The notes beneath the pieces are model-generated. The model searched no databases and was not told the origin of the DNA. It was given only the letters and a program-made list of their open reading frames with translations. Of a stretch of DNA of 64,000 nt, positions 1 to 9,115 are shown one piece after another. The translations under genes were made by a program, and so were the position numbers. Numbering within the stretch: position 1 is the first letter of the stretch; each line of letters opens with the position of its first letter. The DNA is from Lysobacterales bacterium (lineage in GTDB: Bacteria; Pseudomonadota; Gammaproteobacteria; Xanthomonadales; Marinicellaceae): contig JAMOMK010000134.1 of assembly GCA_027067055.1 (NCBI GenBank), forward strand, positions 1 to 64,000, in the 5' to 3' direction.

Positions 1-31
1 GCCTAAAACAAATCCACAATCAAAATTGGGG

Positions 32-54
32 ACGTGACTTTAGTCGCGTTTTTT
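32..54 (+). terminator. Rho-independent terminator of an upstream gene
   Basis: A 7-bp stem (ACGTGAC / GTCGCGT, one G-T pair) with a TTTA loop is followed by six T. It would end a plus-strand transcript whose gene lies before the window. Confidence 0.6.
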
Positions 55-223
55 AATACTACCTTTTCATAAAAGTAATCAATTTAAATCACCAGCACTT
101 CATCAAAAAAGTCATCCAGCACACTGTACTTTACATAGAGCCATTTTTTGTTTAGCTCCTAGTCTCGTGTTAATTTCCATTGTTAGCTCATAATGTTATA
201 CTGTTTTTTTTATTTCTAACTTT

Positions 224-991
224 ATGACAATGATTCGAATGACTAAATTGATTTTTCTTGTGTTATTGACCTTCAATGCTTTGGCACAAAACACTAAAGC
301 ACCTGAATATATCTCCTTAAGCAAACAAAAAGTTTACGATATAGAAATCATTGTATTTGCCTATGACACCCCTCTACCTAATGCGCAAACTTACGGAAAC
401 AAGCCTATTTATGATACCAGTTTAGCCTATGAGTTGGATTTTAAACCTGATGGCATGTCAACAATTAAAAAGGCAGAGGTACAGGAAAATAGCTCTCAAT
501 ACACTATTGACATTGATGGCAAAGGTGATAGTATTTTAGCATTAGCTTGGTTTGAACATGACTCTTCAAAATTTCAGTTAACCAATATCTGGGATAAACT
601 ACAAAACAATCAAAATACAACTCCTCTTATACATCGTGCCTGGCGTCAACCCCAAACCGCCTTTAAATCCCCTCAATTTGTTAAAGTCAATTCAATCACT
701 CAAGATAATAATAACGAATATGACAGAGAAGTGTCTTATACAGACAATACAATCTTGGGACAAGTAGCCCTATCAAAAGGTCGGTATTTACATTTCACCA
801 ATCAACTCAACTTATTTCGTTCCATAAATGCAACAAATGAAAAAGGCTATATGGATGAACTACAAAATTTAGTTTTTTCACTCACCGAAAGGAAACAAGT
901 TAAATCAAGGGAGTTACACTATTTTGATAACCCATGGTTTGGCACCTTAGTCAAAATAACACGATACAAAGGAGAAATTCATGATGAATAA
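224..991 (+). CDS. CsiV-family envelope protein
   Basis: 255-residue secreted protein with an N-terminal signal peptide (hydrophobic IFLVLLTFNALA, cleavage near residue 22). After it comes a CsiV-type start, YDIEIIVFAYD, and near the C-terminus the family's aromatic motif (RELHYFDNPWFGTLVKITRY). CsiV proteins are periplasmic peptidoglycan-binding proteins of gammaproteobacteria, often encoded beside mfd; here mfd lies about 4 kb downstream on the same strand. An ATG at 239 (MTKLIF) would give a more compact signal peptide, and no strong ribosome site separates the two starts. It overlaps the next gene by 11 bases, so the two are probably co-transcribed. Family assignment rests on motif memory, not a search. 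Confidence 0.72.
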   Translation: MTMIRMTKLIFLVLLTFNALAQNTKAPEYISLSKQKVYDIEIIVFAYDTPLPNAQTYGNKPIYDTSLAYELDFKPDGMSTIKKAEVQENSSQYTIDIDGKGDSILALAWFEHDSSKFQLTNIWDKLQNNQNTTPLIHRAWRQPQTAFKSPQFVKVNSITQDNNNEYDREVSYTDNTILGQVALSKGRYLHFTNQLNLFRSINATNEKGYMDELQNLVFSLTERKQVKSRELHYFDNPWFGTLVKITRYKGEIHDE

Positions 992-1559
992 ATTATTTTT
1001 TGTAGGCTTTATATTCTTGGTTGCCTGCTCCCCAAAAACAGTACGACATAAAACAGATGTAAATAAAACATGGGTACTTAATAAAGCATTCAGCACGATT
1101 GCCATTATCACGACTAAGAATGATAAAATAGCAGAAACCTCCGAATTTCAAGAGTTTAAAGGCAGTATTAATAAATCTAATTACTTATCTATCGAACTAG
1201 ACATGAACTCATTAGAAACAAATATTCCTATCCGAAATGAGCGTATTGGCAAACACCTTTTTGAAACAAACCTTTACCCAACAGCTGAGATTCACACTCA
1301 ACTTAAAGCCGAAGATTTGAAAGCAGGTGTACATGAAATCACATTTGATGTCGATTTACACGGTGTTTCTGGTATTTTAACTGCCGAGTTTATGGTGTTT
1401 AACCAAAACGGTAAAAAAGTCATTACTTTACACAAACCATTGATAATTAATGCTGGCATATTTGGTTTAGAGCAAGGTATCACAACACTAAAGAACATTG
1501 CAAAGTTACAAAATATTGATTTTACCGTTCCCATGCACATAGTTTTAACATTTGAATAG
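981..1559 (+). CDS. YceI-like lipoprotein
   Basis: 192-residue predicted lipoprotein. The signal peptide ends in a lipobox LVAC at residues 13-16 and is followed by a YceI-type beta-barrel pattern: a WVLNKAFSTIAIITTKND opening strand, a central GSINKSNYLSIELDMNSLETN segment and a HLFETNLYPTAEI stretch. YceI domains are lipocalin-like barrels that bind isoprenoid-type lipids in the periplasm; the ligand here is unknown. GGAG at 971-974 serves the ATG at 981 or the one at 984. The start lies inside the end of the csiV-like gene, so translation is probably coupled. A hairpin at 1645-1674 follows. Confidence 0.72.
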   Translation: MMNKLFFVGFIFLVACSPKTVRHKTDVNKTWVLNKAFSTIAIITTKNDKIAETSEFQEFKGSINKSNYLSIELDMNSLETNIPIRNERIGKHLFETNLYPTAEIHTQLKAEDLKAGVHEITFDVDLHGVSGILTAEFMVFNQNGKKVITLHKPLIINAGIFGLEQGITTLKNIAKLQNIDFTVPMHIVLTFE

Positions 1560-1644
1560 TAACCTTCAACTTGTAACATTGCCCTATTCTCTTCGTTATC
1601 TTCTCAACAGGTAAAAGGTACTTTTAGCCTATTGTAATAAATCC

Positions 1645-1674
1645 AAACCACATTCATAATGAGCGTGGTTTTTT
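1645..1674 (+). terminator. Hairpin terminator after the YceI-like gene
   Basis: AAACCAC at 1645-1651 pairs with GTGGTTT at 1665-1671, followed by T residues. The loop is 13 nt, so this is a moderate-strength terminator for the csiV/yceI-like pair. Confidence 0.5.
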
Positions 1675-1690
1675 AAAAGAGAAAATATAA

Positions 1691-3505
1691 ATGAAATCAT
1701 CCATCTGGAAATTCACCAAGCGTAGCCTTTTGCTACTTCTTATCCTTCTAACAATATTTATAATTAATTTATTGTGGTTCAAACCTTTTTCAATCAATCA
1801 TTTTTATACAAAAATATTTGTTGAATTTGCCATTGACAGCCCTCAAATGGTTGCAGGAATGGGGTCTAAGCTTTGGCATTATGATAAATTAGATGACAAC
1901 TCCCAAGAAGCAAGCGATAAGAGCTTGGCTTTATTAAAAAAAGATTATGCCATGTTTAAACGCTATGACCGAGCAGATTATTCAGGACAAGATTTGATTT
2001 CTTATGATGTTCTTGATAATTTTCTTCAAGGACAAATGGAAAGTATGAAATTTGAAAACTATGGTTACAGCCAATCACAAAAAGGTGGCAACTATATGGG
2101 CATTATTAGTTTTATGAAAAACATCCATAAAATTGAAAACAAAAATGATGCACAAGATTATATTTCACGACTCTCGCAAATAGGCACTTCGTTTGATAAC
2201 ACCTTGATTCAAGTAAAAATAGAACAAGATAATGGTGTTATTCCACCTGATTTTATAATTAAAAAAATGTTAGTCAATATGCATAACATTCGCAACCCAT
2301 CGTTACAAGATAATGAATTGGTCAAAGACTTTACAGAAAAACTAGATAAACTTGAAGATTTAGATACTCAAGACAAGAACGAACTTCAACAAGACATGAA
2401 AAAACAAATGCTTGAGGTAGTACAGCCAGCCTATGATCGTATGATTGCATTTTATGAAGATTTATTAACTAAAGCAGACTCTCGTGCTGGTGTTTGGAAA
2501 TTTCCTAAAGGTGAAGAGTATTATCAACATCGAATAAAAGCATCGACCACTACAAATTATACAGCAGAGTATTTGCATAATTTAGGTCTAGGAGAGGTGG
2601 ATAGAATTGTCACTGAAATCAAGACAATTTTACGCGCGCAAGATTTTGAAGTTGATTTAAATCCTATTGGTAAGATTCTCAATGATATGAGCAAAGACCC
2701 TCGTTTCCTTTACGATGATTCCGATGAAGGCAGACAACAAGTTATTGCAGACTATCAAAGTATCATTGATGAAATTGACGCTAAGATGCCTGAATATTTT
2801 GCCATATTACCCAAAGGTAAAGTGGAAGTTAAACCTGTGCCAAAATACAAGGAAAAAACTGCTGCTGGTGGTTATTATGAAAGACCATCAATGGATGGCT
2901 CAAGACCTGGTCGATTTTATGCCAACCTTTATGACTTAAGTGCTACACCAAAATTTGCCATGCGCACCCTTGCCTATCATGAAGCTATTCCAGGGCATCA
3001 CTTCCAACTGGCAATTCAAAATGAATTAGAAGGATTGCCACTATTTAGAGGGTTTATGGGCTCAACAAGCTATACAGAAGGCTGGGCATTGTATGCCGAG
3101 AGATTAGCATGGGAAGCAGGGTTTGCACAGGATCCATTTTCCAATATTGGCAGACTTCAGGCTGAGCTTCTACGCGCTGTAAGACTTGTTGTTGATACTG
3201 GCATTCACCACAGTAAATGGACACGAGAGCAAGCCATAAAATACATGAGTGAAACCACAGGATTTGCCGATAGTGATGTAGAAAGTGAAATAGAACGTTA
3301 TATAGTTTGGCCTGGACAGGCACTGGCTTATAAAGTTGGTATGTTAAAAATACTTGAGCTACGCCAACAAGCTAAAGAACAACTGGCTGACAAATTTGAT
3401 ATTAGACAGTTTCATAAAGCAGTTCTGGAAAATGGTTCGCTGCCTTTAACCATGCTTGAACAACAAATTAATGTCTATATTGAAGAAACTCTCAATAAAT
3501 CTTAA
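1691..3505 (+). CDS. DUF885 family protein, probable zinc metalloprotein
   Basis: 604 residues. One N-terminal hydrophobic segment (about residues 12-28) anchors or exports the protein, leaving a large helical domain outside the cytoplasm. The DUF885 signature HEAIPGHH is at residues 430-437 and a second conserved block, TEGWALYAE, has its Glu at about 463. In the family these His and Glu residues form a gluzincin-like metal site, and members are thought to be peptidases or related hydrolases; the substrate is not predictable here. Length is normal for the family. It stands alone between two hairpin terminators, so it is likely its own transcription unit. Confidence 0.85.
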   Translation: MKSSIWKFTKRSLLLLLILLTIFIINLLWFKPFSINHFYTKIFVEFAIDSPQMVAGMGSKLWHYDKLDDNSQEASDKSLALLKKDYAMFKRYDRADYSGQDLISYDVLDNFLQGQMESMKFENYGYSQSQKGGNYMGIISFMKNIHKIENKNDAQDYISRLSQIGTSFDNTLIQVKIEQDNGVIPPDFIIKKMLVNMHNIRNPSLQDNELVKDFTEKLDKLEDLDTQDKNELQQDMKKQMLEVVQPAYDRMIAFYEDLLTKADSRAGVWKFPKGEEYYQHRIKASTTTNYTAEYLHNLGLGEVDRIVTEIKTILRAQDFEVDLNPIGKILNDMSKDPRFLYDDSDEGRQQVIADYQSIIDEIDAKMPEYFAILPKGKVEVKPVPKYKEKTAAGGYYERPSMDGSRPGRFYANLYDLSATPKFAMRTLAYHEAIPGHHFQLAIQNELEGLPLFRGFMGSTSYTEGWALYAERLAWEAGFAQDPFSNIGRLQAELLRAVRLVVDTGIHHSKWTREQAIKYMSETTGFADSDVESEIERYIVWPGQALAYKVGMLKILELRQQAKEQLADKFDIRQFHKAVLENGSLPLTMLEQQINVYIEETLNKS

Positions 3506-3537
3506 GCAAGTCTTTAGTTTAAGCATCAAATAGGTAC

Positions 3538-3566
3538 AATGCCCGTAATTTAATTATGGGCATTTT
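3538..3566 (+). terminator. Strong hairpin terminator after the DUF885 gene
   Basis: AATGCCC at 3538-3544 pairs with GGGCATT at 3558-3564, followed by TT. The inner TAATT/AATTA bases extend it to a nearly perfect 13-bp stem. It ends 4 bases before the next start codon. Confidence 0.65.
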
Positions 3567-3569
3567 AGT

Positions 3570-4535
3570 ATGGATGATGCAATCAGAAAAGTACCAGAAC
3601 TCAATCACATTGATCTTATAAAAGGAACAAACTTAGAGAAACAACGTTTTATTGATGATTTTTATAATGGTTTAGTAGAATATGGATTTATCATTTTAAA
3701 TCCTTATGATTTCTCTTTTGATTTAGTTGAAGATGCTTACGATAAATTCAAAGAGTTTTTTGCCTTACCATTAGACTTAAAAATGAAATATTTTTGCAAT
3801 AATGGTGGGCAACGAGGCTATGTCCCTCGTTTAGTGGAGCATGCAAAAAATAGCAAACACCCTGATTTAAAAGAATTTTGGCATATTGGTCGGGAATTAA
3901 AGTCAGGTAATCCCTACTCTGAATCTGACCTCTATCCAAACAATATTTGGCCACGGAGAGAAATTCCCGATTTTAAAAAGGTTGGATTAGCTGTTTATAA
4001 TCAATTAGATGCGGTAGCTACCAGCTTATTTCATTCTCTTGCCCATTCGTTGAATGTTTCGCAAACCTATTTCGAGAACTTGACAAAAGAAGGCAATTCT
4101 ATCTTACGAACCATTCATTATCCACCCTTAAAGGAATTTACCGAAAAAGACTCTATCCGCGCTGGGGCACATGAAGATATTAACCTTATTACTTTGCTTG
4201 TTGGTGCAACCGATGGTGGTCTTGAGCTTTTAGATAGAGATGGTCAATGGCTGGCTGTGCCAAGTCTTCCCAATCAAATTGTGGTTGATTCTGGCGATAT
4301 GCTTTCACGCATTACCAATGAAGTCATTCCTGCCACCACTCACCGCGTAGTCAATCCCGATCACAGCACTAAAGAGCGTTACTCCATGCCTTTTTTCTGT
4401 CACCCACATGCCAATGCAGAATTAAAATGCATTGAGTCCTGTATCGGTAACGGTAAAAAATACGAAGACATATTAGCCAAAGACTTTTTGATTCAGCGTT
4501 TAATTGAGATTGGTATTTTGAAAGTTCAGGCTTAA
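3570..4535 (+). CDS. Isopenicillin N synthase-like Fe(II)/2-oxoglutarate-type oxygenase
   Basis: 321 residues with the layout of the IPNS/2OG-Fe(II) dioxygenase superfamily: an N-terminal DIOX_N-like region (VPELNHIDL ... VEYGFIILNPYDF) and a C-terminal jelly-roll. The Fe ligands are visible as H201-x-D203 (AHEDINLITLL) and H258 (TTHRVVNP); R270 in ERYSMPFF is the usual cosubstrate-binding Arg. Members of this clade in non-antibiotic bacteria are mostly uncharacterised oxidases, so the substrate is unknown. The start follows a terminator hairpin directly and has no Shine-Dalgarno sequence. The DIOX_N start at residue 8 nevertheless argues against a much later start. It converges on the next gene. 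Confidence 0.82.
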   Translation: MDDAIRKVPELNHIDLIKGTNLEKQRFIDDFYNGLVEYGFIILNPYDFSFDLVEDAYDKFKEFFALPLDLKMKYFCNNGGQRGYVPRLVEHAKNSKHPDLKEFWHIGRELKSGNPYSESDLYPNNIWPRREIPDFKKVGLAVYNQLDAVATSLFHSLAHSLNVSQTYFENLTKEGNSILRTIHYPPLKEFTEKDSIRAGAHEDINLITLLVGATDGGLELLDRDGQWLAVPSLPNQIVVDSGDMLSRITNEVIPATTHRVVNPDHSTKERYSMPFFCHPHANAELKCIESCIGNGKKYEDILAKDFLIQRLIEIGILKVQA

Positions 4536-4540
4536 ATAAA

Positions 4541-4966
4541 TCATCCATTATTAGCTTTTTCAAACTCTGCAAAGACCTCAGCTCCGGTCATATTTTTAGT
4601 CTTTTGTGAAAAGGAATAATAATCAGGTTTCTCTTCAATAAAAATTTGGTGTTCTAAAAATAATTCATCATCAATATCAAATAACCCAACTGGCATAATA
4701 TACTGCTGGCTACCCAATAAATGATAAAAAAGATGCGAACCGCATTTTCTACAAAAACCTCTCTCTGCCCACTGCGATGATTTAAAACGGGTGATGTTTT
4801 CTTCACCTTCAAAACTGACTTTCCCTTCAGTCTCAATTGCTAATAAGGGACCACCAGTCCATTTTCGACACATACCGCAGTGACAAACACCAACATTGTG
4901 TTTAAGCTTTTCTGTATTTATTTTAACTGCACTGCATAAGCAGGAAGCTTGTTGATCTGTAGACAT
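4541..4966 (-). CDS. GFA/CENP-V-fold zinc protein
   Basis: 141 residues from the ATG at 4966, chosen because GAGG lies 7 bases upstream; a TTG four codons earlier is also open. Cysteines appear as C-L-C near the N-terminus, CHCGMC at the first zinc knuckle and CRKCGSHLFY in the middle. This is the pattern of the GFA (glutathione-dependent formaldehyde-activating, Mss4-like) fold, and most members have no proven enzyme activity. The C-terminal DUF-like extension holds a predicted amphipathic helix. It converges on the dioxygenase gene with a 5-bp gap and diverges from mfd. A second, more distant member of the same fold is encoded at 24214-24588. Confidence 0.8.
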   Translation of the reverse strand: MSTDQQASCLCSAVKINTEKLKHNVGVCHCGMCRKWTGGPLLAIETEGKVSFEGEENITRFKSSQWAERGFCRKCGSHLFYHLLGSQQYIMPVGLFDIDDELFLEHQIFIEEKPDYYSFSQKTKNMTGAEVFAEFEKANNG

Positions 4967-5152
4967 ACTTAACCTCAAACAAAATACAATTGTAGCACTT
5001 TTGCTCCAACATCACATTATCAATCAATTAGAGTTAAAAAATTATGCTAATATTAACTAACGTAATTAGTCATATAAAAATAACATTATCCGTAGCATTG
5101 TTGCAATTTATGTTAAAATCTCGCCTCTTTTATAACCATCATTTCTGAATTA

Positions 5153-8100
5153 ATGCTATTTAAGTCAATTGCAAACCTGACTAAAAAAGACACCCTTTTG
5201 TTTAAAGGGGTTAAGGGTCTTGCTTTACCCTTATTATTAGCAGAACTGACAAAAAACAACACAGGACTAAATTTAGTTTTAACCGAGTCAGCACACGAAA
5301 GCATTGTTTTAGAAGAAGAATTACAACTGTGCGCACCTGAGTTAAAGGATAGAATATTTCATTTCCCTGCTTGGGATACCTTGCCTTATGATGTTTTTTC
5401 ACCCAATCCAGAAATTGTTTCGCAGCGTTTAGCTTTTTTATATAATATTTCGCATGACATTGATAATGGTATTTTAATTATACCGACCAACAATCTCATG
5501 CAACGCTTAAGCACCAAATCCTTTATCAAAGGTCGCTCACTGTTCTTAAAACTTGGTTCCCCTTTTGATATTACCAAAAGACGCTTATCCTTTGAAAACA
5601 ACGGTTACCATTGTGTCACCGAAGTGCGCGAACCAGGTGATTTTGCCGTTCGTGGTGGTGTTATTGACATTTATCCAACAGGAGCTGATAAAGCCTACCG
5701 CTTAGAACTTTTTGATGATGAAATTGAGTCCATTCGAGTCTTTGATGTTGAGACCCAGCGCTCCATTGAGAAAGTTAAAAACATTCATATCTTGCCAGCA
5801 AACGAATTCCCTTTTGATGAAGCGGGTCGAATGCGTTTCTTGGAAAAATTCCGTGAAGAATTCGATGTGGATACGCACAAATGTTCGATTTATCAAGACG
5901 TGCGCAAACAAGTTCAATTCTCTGGTATTGAGCATTACTTGCCGATGTTTTTTGAAGAAACGGCTACACTGTTTGATTTTTTACCCGAAAACACCCGTGT
6001 TATTCATACCGGCAAGACACTACCAATACTGGCAACATGGGATAAACAAATTCAGGCACGATACCAAGAGCGACGACACGATATTCAACGACCTGTTATC
6101 GCTCCCGATGAGTTGTACTTATTACCCCAAGAAGTGGATGAACGTTTAAAAAATTATTCAACCATTCTATTAAACCAAGAAAGTGATGCCGAAGACTTTC
6201 ACACCCAATTACCCAACCGTTTTAACCCAGAAACACACAAAACACAAGTCTTTTGGCTGCAGCAGCAATTGGCTACAGGTAAACGCATCTTAATCACTGC
6301 CGACTCTTTAGGACGTGCTGATGTTATAAAGCGTCTTTTTACTAAAGAAAAAATGCTACTTAAAGAAGTCGATAGCATTGCTGACTTTTTTACTTCGCCA
6401 TTAGACATCGCTTTAACCATTGCTCCGATTGAAAATGGCACAAACTTTACCCAAAAAGACCTCATTATTCTTGATGAGAGTTGTTTGTTTGGCACAAGAG
6501 CTAATCGAACACGTAAGAAAAAACGCTTCAAGGCCAATCCTGATGAAATCATTAGCAACCTAAGTGAATTGCATCTTGGCTCTCCAATTGTGCATATTGA
6601 TCATGGAGTTGGACGCTACCGTGGTTTGGAAACACACAATTTTGAAGGCGAAGCCGAGTTTTTAGTGTTGGAGTATTTTGGTGGTGACAAGTTATTTGTG
6701 CCTGTCTCCTCTTTGCATTTAGTTTCTCGCTACACAGGTTCATCAGAAGAAAATGCACCGTGGCATAAATTGGGTGGTGACAGGTGGCAAAAACTACGCG
6801 AAAAAGCCGCCAAAAAAGTCAAAGATGTGGCAGCTGAATTATTGCAACTCTATGCCATTCGAGAATCCCGTGGTGGTAAGCAAGTTAACTTAAATGAAAA
6901 CGATTATTTGCAATTTTGTCAGGGCTTTCCTTTTGAAGAAACCGATGATCAAGCCACGACAATTGATGCGGTCATCGAAGACCTACAGAGTCCAAAATCA
7001 ATGGATCGAGTTGTCTGTGGAGATGTTGGGTTTGGTAAAACAGAAATCGCCCTTCGCGCCGCCTTTGTCACAGCCAATGATTCTAAACAAGTTGCCATAC
7101 TCGTTCCGACAACTTTACTTGCTCAACAACATTACGAAAACTTTTTAGACCGTTTTTCACCTTTCCCGATTAAAGTGGCTGTGTTATCACGTTTTGTAAA
7201 GAAAGCAGAACAAACAAAAATTCTCGAAGGTGTCACAAATGGCACTGTTGATATTGTTATTGGCACACATAAGCTATTACAAAAAGACATAAAATTCAAA
7301 AACTTAGGGCTGATAGTTATTGATGAAGAGCACCGCTTTGGTGTGCGTCAAAAAGAGCGCTTGAAAAAGCTACGTGCCGAAGTGGATATCTTAACCTTAA
7401 CGGCGACACCGATACCTAGAACGCTTAATACCGCCCTATCGGGACTGCGTGATTTATCCATAATCGCCACACCTCCAAAGGCTCGGTTATCAGTAAAAAC
7501 TCAAGTCATCGAATGGGACAATTCCACCATAAAAGAAGCCTGTCAACGTGAGATTCAGCGTGGTGGACAAGTATACTTTTTGCATAATGATGTCAAGACT
7601 ATAGAACAAATGGCAGAAACAGTGCAAAAGCTTGTTCCACAAGCACGTGTACGAGTCGCCCATGGTCAGATGCACGAAAGTGACCTACAAAGTGTCATGT
7701 TGGACTTTCACAAGATGCGCTTTAATATTCTCGTGTGTTCTACCATTATCGAAAATGGCATTGATATTCCAACAGCCAATACCATCATAATGAACCGAGC
7801 CGATAAACTAGGCTTAGCGCAAATGCACCAATTACGTGGTCGTGTTGGGCGCTCACACCATAAAGCTTTTGCTTATTTACTCATTCCTGGTTGGAAAGCC
7901 ATCACTAAAGATGCTGTCAAACGCCTTGAAGCAATCGTTTCACTGGAGGATTTAGGCTCAGGATTTACACTTGCCACACACGATTTAGAAATACGTGGTG
8001 CAGGAGAATTGCTCGGTGATGAACAATCAGGGCAAATCCAAGCCATTGGTTTTAGTTTGTATTGCGAATTGTTGGAACGCGCTGTTGAAGCCCTCAACAA

Positions 8101-8569
8101 TGGTGAAGAACCTGAGTTAGACGACTTAAGTATCCACGAAACAGAAATCGAACTCAACATCCCTGCTCTGCTACCCGATGATTATATTCACGATGTGTAT
8201 TTGCGTCTAACATTTTACAAACGTTTAAGCCAATGTGAAAACACGGATGATGTAAAAGAGTTGCGAGTTGAATTAATTGACCGCTTTGGTCTGCTTCCAG
8301 ACCAAGCCAATAATCTATTTGAAATCAAAATCTTACAGTTAAAATCTAAAGTGTATGATATAAAATCAATAACTGTCAATCAACACGGTGGAACCGTCAA
8401 ATTTGATACCAAAAGTGATGACATCTTACGCAAACTTATCACCTTGATTCAGACAAAATACCAAGACTACAAACCTGCTCCAAATGATGCCATCCGAATA
8501 ACTGGCGAATTTAAGCAAACCGAACACCGATTTGAAGCCGTAGAAAGGTTGTTTTTAGACTTGGAGTAA
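5153..8569 (+). CDS. mfd: Transcription-repair coupling factor Mfd
   Basis: 1138 residues, full length for Mfd. It releases RNA polymerase stalled at DNA lesions and recruits UvrA. Visible parts, in order: the UvrB-homology region with PAWDTLPYDVFSPNP (about residue 73) and VREPGDFAVRGGVIDIYP; the RNA polymerase-interacting CarD-like domain starting at GSPIVHIDHGVGRY; the RecG-like helicase with Walker A GDVGFGKTE (about 622) and DEEH at 724-727; motif VI GRVGRS; and a C-terminal TRCF domain. Start ATG at 5153 follows an A/T-rich leader. No hairpin terminator is obvious after the stop codon. Confidence 0.97.
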   Translation: MLFKSIANLTKKDTLLFKGVKGLALPLLLAELTKNNTGLNLVLTESAHESIVLEEELQLCAPELKDRIFHFPAWDTLPYDVFSPNPEIVSQRLAFLYNISHDIDNGILIIPTNNLMQRLSTKSFIKGRSLFLKLGSPFDITKRRLSFENNGYHCVTEVREPGDFAVRGGVIDIYPTGADKAYRLELFDDEIESIRVFDVETQRSIEKVKNIHILPANEFPFDEAGRMRFLEKFREEFDVDTHKCSIYQDVRKQVQFSGIEHYLPMFFEETATLFDFLPENTRVIHTGKTLPILATWDKQIQARYQERRHDIQRPVIAPDELYLLPQEVDERLKNYSTILLNQESDAEDFHTQLPNRFNPETHKTQVFWLQQQLATGKRILITADSLGRADVIKRLFTKEKMLLKEVDSIADFFTSPLDIALTIAPIENGTNFTQKDLIILDESCLFGTRANRTRKKKRFKANPDEIISNLSELHLGSPIVHIDHGVGRYRGLETHNFEGEAEFLVLEYFGGDKLFVPVSSLHLVSRYTGSSEENAPWHKLGGDRWQKLREKAAKKVKDVAAELLQLYAIRESRGGKQVNLNENDYLQFCQGFPFEETDDQATTIDAVIEDLQSPKSMDRVVCGDVGFGKTEIALRAAFVTANDSKQVAILVPTTLLAQQHYENFLDRFSPFPIKVAVLSRFVKKAEQTKILEGVTNGTVDIVIGTHKLLQKDIKFKNLGLIVIDEEHRFGVRQKERLKKLRAEVDILTLTATPIPRTLNTALSGLRDLSIIATPPKARLSVKTQVIEWDNSTIKEACQREIQRGGQVYFLHNDVKTIEQMAETVQKLVPQARVRVAHGQMHESDLQSVMLDFHKMRFNILVCSTIIENGIDIPTANTIIMNRADKLGLAQMHQLRGRVGRSHHKAFAYLLIPGWKAITKDAVKRLEAIVSLEDLGSGFTLATHDLEIRGAGELLGDEQSGQIQAIGFSLYCELLERAVEALNNGEEPELDDLSIHETEIELNIPALLPDDYIHDVYLRLTFYKRLSQCENTDDVKELRVELIDRFGLLPDQANNLFEIKILQLKSKVYDIKSITVNQHGGTVKFDTKSDDILRKLITLIQTKYQDYKPAPNDAIRITGEFKQTEHRFEAVERLFLDLE

Positions 8570-9115
8570 TTAAATTTTAGGTAATAGAATTAACTCTTTA
8601 TAGTTTATTTATTGCAAACTGATAGACATTTTTATACTTAAAACATGACCATTACACAACAGCATCAGTTGACAGCCTTTGGTGTGATGTTACAAACGTA
8701 TAATAACTATGCTTTTGTCGAAGTGACAACAGACCAAAATCAATGGAATCAAAAACTCTTATCACCAACCTTGTATATTACTATCAGTTGCTTATTTAAT
8801 ACAAATTCATAAACAAAACTAATGTGAAATGTACTACCATAAGCACTATTATCGGGAAGGCCATCCCAACCTGAAAAGCAAAAAAGGATACAGTTTTACC
8901 ATCAGCAATTTTATATCCAAATCTTTTTTATAAGTCGTAATATATTAACCCTGCGGTATAATACCGTAATTCAGGACGATAAGGACTTCATGCTGATGCC
9001 TTGTCAAGAACATATATTTTAGACTCTCTATTTTTCATCTTTGAAAGATAATCTGAAATATACATACAGTGTATTTCTTCTAATATTTCTAAGTCTATTG
9101 GTATTTTAATCAAAT
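8570..9115. other. 546-bp convergent intergenic region, probably degenerate DNA
   Basis: No convincing gene lies between the ends of mfd and korB. A 55-codon open frame at 8645-8812 (plus strand, MTITQQHQLTAFG...) and a 43-codon hydrophobic minus-strand stretch around 8800-8930 look like gene remnants: neither has a ribosome site or a family I recognise. A perfect 13-bp palindrome, CGGTATAATACCG, lies at 8954-8966. Confidence 0.5.
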
